A stretch of 6,756 bases of DNA, from assembly GCA_955652255.1 (NCBI GenBank), contig CATPAW010000043.1, positions 1-6,756 of the forward strand, given 5' to 3'. Each line of letters begins with the position of its first letter. Position 1 is the stretch's first letter. A model generated the notes under the pieces. The model was not told the DNA's origin and ran no database searches. It saw only the letters and a list, made by a program, of their open reading frames with translations. Made by a program: the position numbers and the translations under genes. Shown here piece after piece: positions 5,874 to 6,756 of this stretch. This stretch comes from an uncultured Chthoniobacterales bacterium. Its GTDB lineage: Bacteria; Verrucomicrobiota; Verrucomicrobiia; Chthoniobacterales; UBA10450.

Positions 5874-6756
5874 TATTCAATGGCCCAGCAGTCGAACCAT
5901 TGCCCGACTCCCTCGCCATTTTACTGATATCAGGTTTAGGGAAGACTTTCAAACGCTCCCGGATAATTTGCGCGCGAAGATGATCGCGTTCTTCCGCGTT
6001 CAATTTTTGCTGCGAGCTTTTCTGCAAATGCGCCGGCTGCGTATCAATAAACAGTTCGTCGATCGGCAGACGTCGATCTTCCGGAAACGCGCCAAGATCG
6101 ACACCGAGTTTGATGATCGACAATAAGTTGAGCGCTTCTTTCGAACTCATGGCGTGTGCGTAGGTCAGGACGCCATAAGCGCGGCCGACCTGGTCCCAAA
6201 GCGTGTTCGATTTTTTCTGGGTCAAGACCTGGCGCGCGTCGTGTTCCTTTTCGATGATCGTCTCGATCACTTTACTCAGGCGACTGATGATTTCGTCTTC
6301 CTTTTCGCCGAGGGTCGTCTGGTTTGAGATTTGGAAAAGGTTGCCCATCGCCTCCGTGCCTTCGCCATAAAGACCGCGCACGGCGAGACCGATTTTGCTC
6401 ACCGCCTGAATAACTTGATTAATCAGTTCGCTTAAGACGAGACCGGGCAGATGCAACATCGCGGAAGCGCGCATGCCGGTGCCGACATTCGTTGGGCACG
6501 CCGTCAGATATCCAAGACGCTGATCGTAGGCGAACTCCAATTTGTGCTCAAGCGTGCTATCCACTTTATCAACAAGTTTGAACGCAGCTTTGAGTTGCAA
6601 GCCGGAGCGGATCGATTGCATCCGCAAATGATCTTCTTCGTTGATCATGATGCTGAGCGTCTGGCGGCGATTCATCACCACCGCGCTCCCAACACCTTTG
6701 GCGGCATGCTCGCGGCTAATCAGATGGCGCTCGACCAACACCTGCTTTTCCAGCGC
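5866..6756 (-). CDS. mcsB: protein-arginine kinase McsB, 5' end cut by the window
   Basis: Phosphagen-kinase-fold enzyme that phosphorylates arginine side chains of proteins using ATP, marking them for ClpCP degradation. About 296 codons are present and the frame is open to the window edge. Full-length McsB is about 350 aa, so roughly the first 55 residues are missing. Counting from the first whole codon here: NEEDHLR at 39-45, CPTNVGTGMRAS at 87-98 with the conserved active-site Cys87, GLYGEGTEAMGNLFQISNQ at 128-146, and ERDHLRA at 256-262. The last contains the RDxxRA motif of bacterial arginine kinases, linked to phospho-arginine sensing. A GTG at 6741 is not taken as the start, because the family sequence LEKQVLVERHLIS continues upstream of it. 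The last codons overlap the clpC start. The tail (about 273-296) is Ser/Gly/Asn-rich and unlikely to be structured. An mcsA-like partner may lie upstream, outside the window. Confidence 0.95.
   Translation of the reverse strand, partial: ALEKQVLVERHLISREHAAKGVGSAVVMNRRQTLSIMINEEDHLRMQSIRSGLQLKAAFKLVDKVDSTLEHKLEFAYDQRLGYLTACPTNVGTGMRASAMLHLPGLVLSELINQVIQAVSKIGLAVRGLYGEGTEAMGNLFQISNQTTLGEKEDEIISRLSKVIETIIEKEHDARQVLTQKKSNTLWDQVGRAYGVLTYAHAMSSKEALNLLSIIKLGVDLGAFPEDRRLPIDELFIDTQPAHLQKSSQQKLNAEERDHLRAQIIRERLKVFPKPDISKMARESGNGSTAGPLNNE

Overview
The window looks like chromosomal DNA of a Gram-negative-type bacterium outside the Firmicutes, most likely a soil Verrucomicrobiota member (Chthoniobacterales or 'Udaeobacter'-like). 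This rests on an Mla-type ABC permease and a lipobox protein (an outer membrane is implied), an mcsB-clpC pair, and abundant GTAG-headed hairpin repeats with a RAYT transposase. No rRNA or taxonomic marker is present, so the assignment is inference.

Layout from left to right. (1) 39-509 (-) is a small REP-associated tyrosine transposase (RAYT). It is flanked by one REP hairpin (536-563) and carries a full two-unit REPIN (178-245) inside its own reading frame. (2) 573-1370 (-) is an MlaE/YrbE permease, preceded on the same strand by an 87-codon conserved-looking hypothetical gene (1408-1671). The two probably form an operon. (3) 1737-1788 is a second, different REPIN-like element in the divergent gap before a short lipoprotein gene (1866-2360, +). 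(4) 2366-2467 is a long imperfect inverted repeat whose right arm supplies the ATG of a XerC-type tyrosine recombinase gene (2461-3369, +). (5) 3372-3408 is a near-perfect palindrome of the REP type. It sits between the convergent xerC and clpC genes and touches the clpC stop codon. (6) 3408-5873 (-) is clpC, and 5866-6756 (-) is mcsB, cut by the window edge and overlapping clpC by 8 bases.

How the genes fit together. McsB (protein-arginine kinase) tags proteins with phospho-arginine, and the ClpC unfoldase, with ClpP encoded elsewhere, degrades them; overlap and order support co-expression. XerC would resolve chromosome dimers with a partner encoded elsewhere. MlaE is the membrane part of a lipid transporter whose ATPase and MCE subunits are not in the window. 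The most unusual part is the repeat content: five GTAG-headed hairpin units of more than one subfamily, plus an unrelated inverted repeat, in under 3.5 kb. One REPIN has apparently been absorbed into the coding sequence of the enzyme class thought to spread such elements. No stretch longer than 300 bases lacks a gene.
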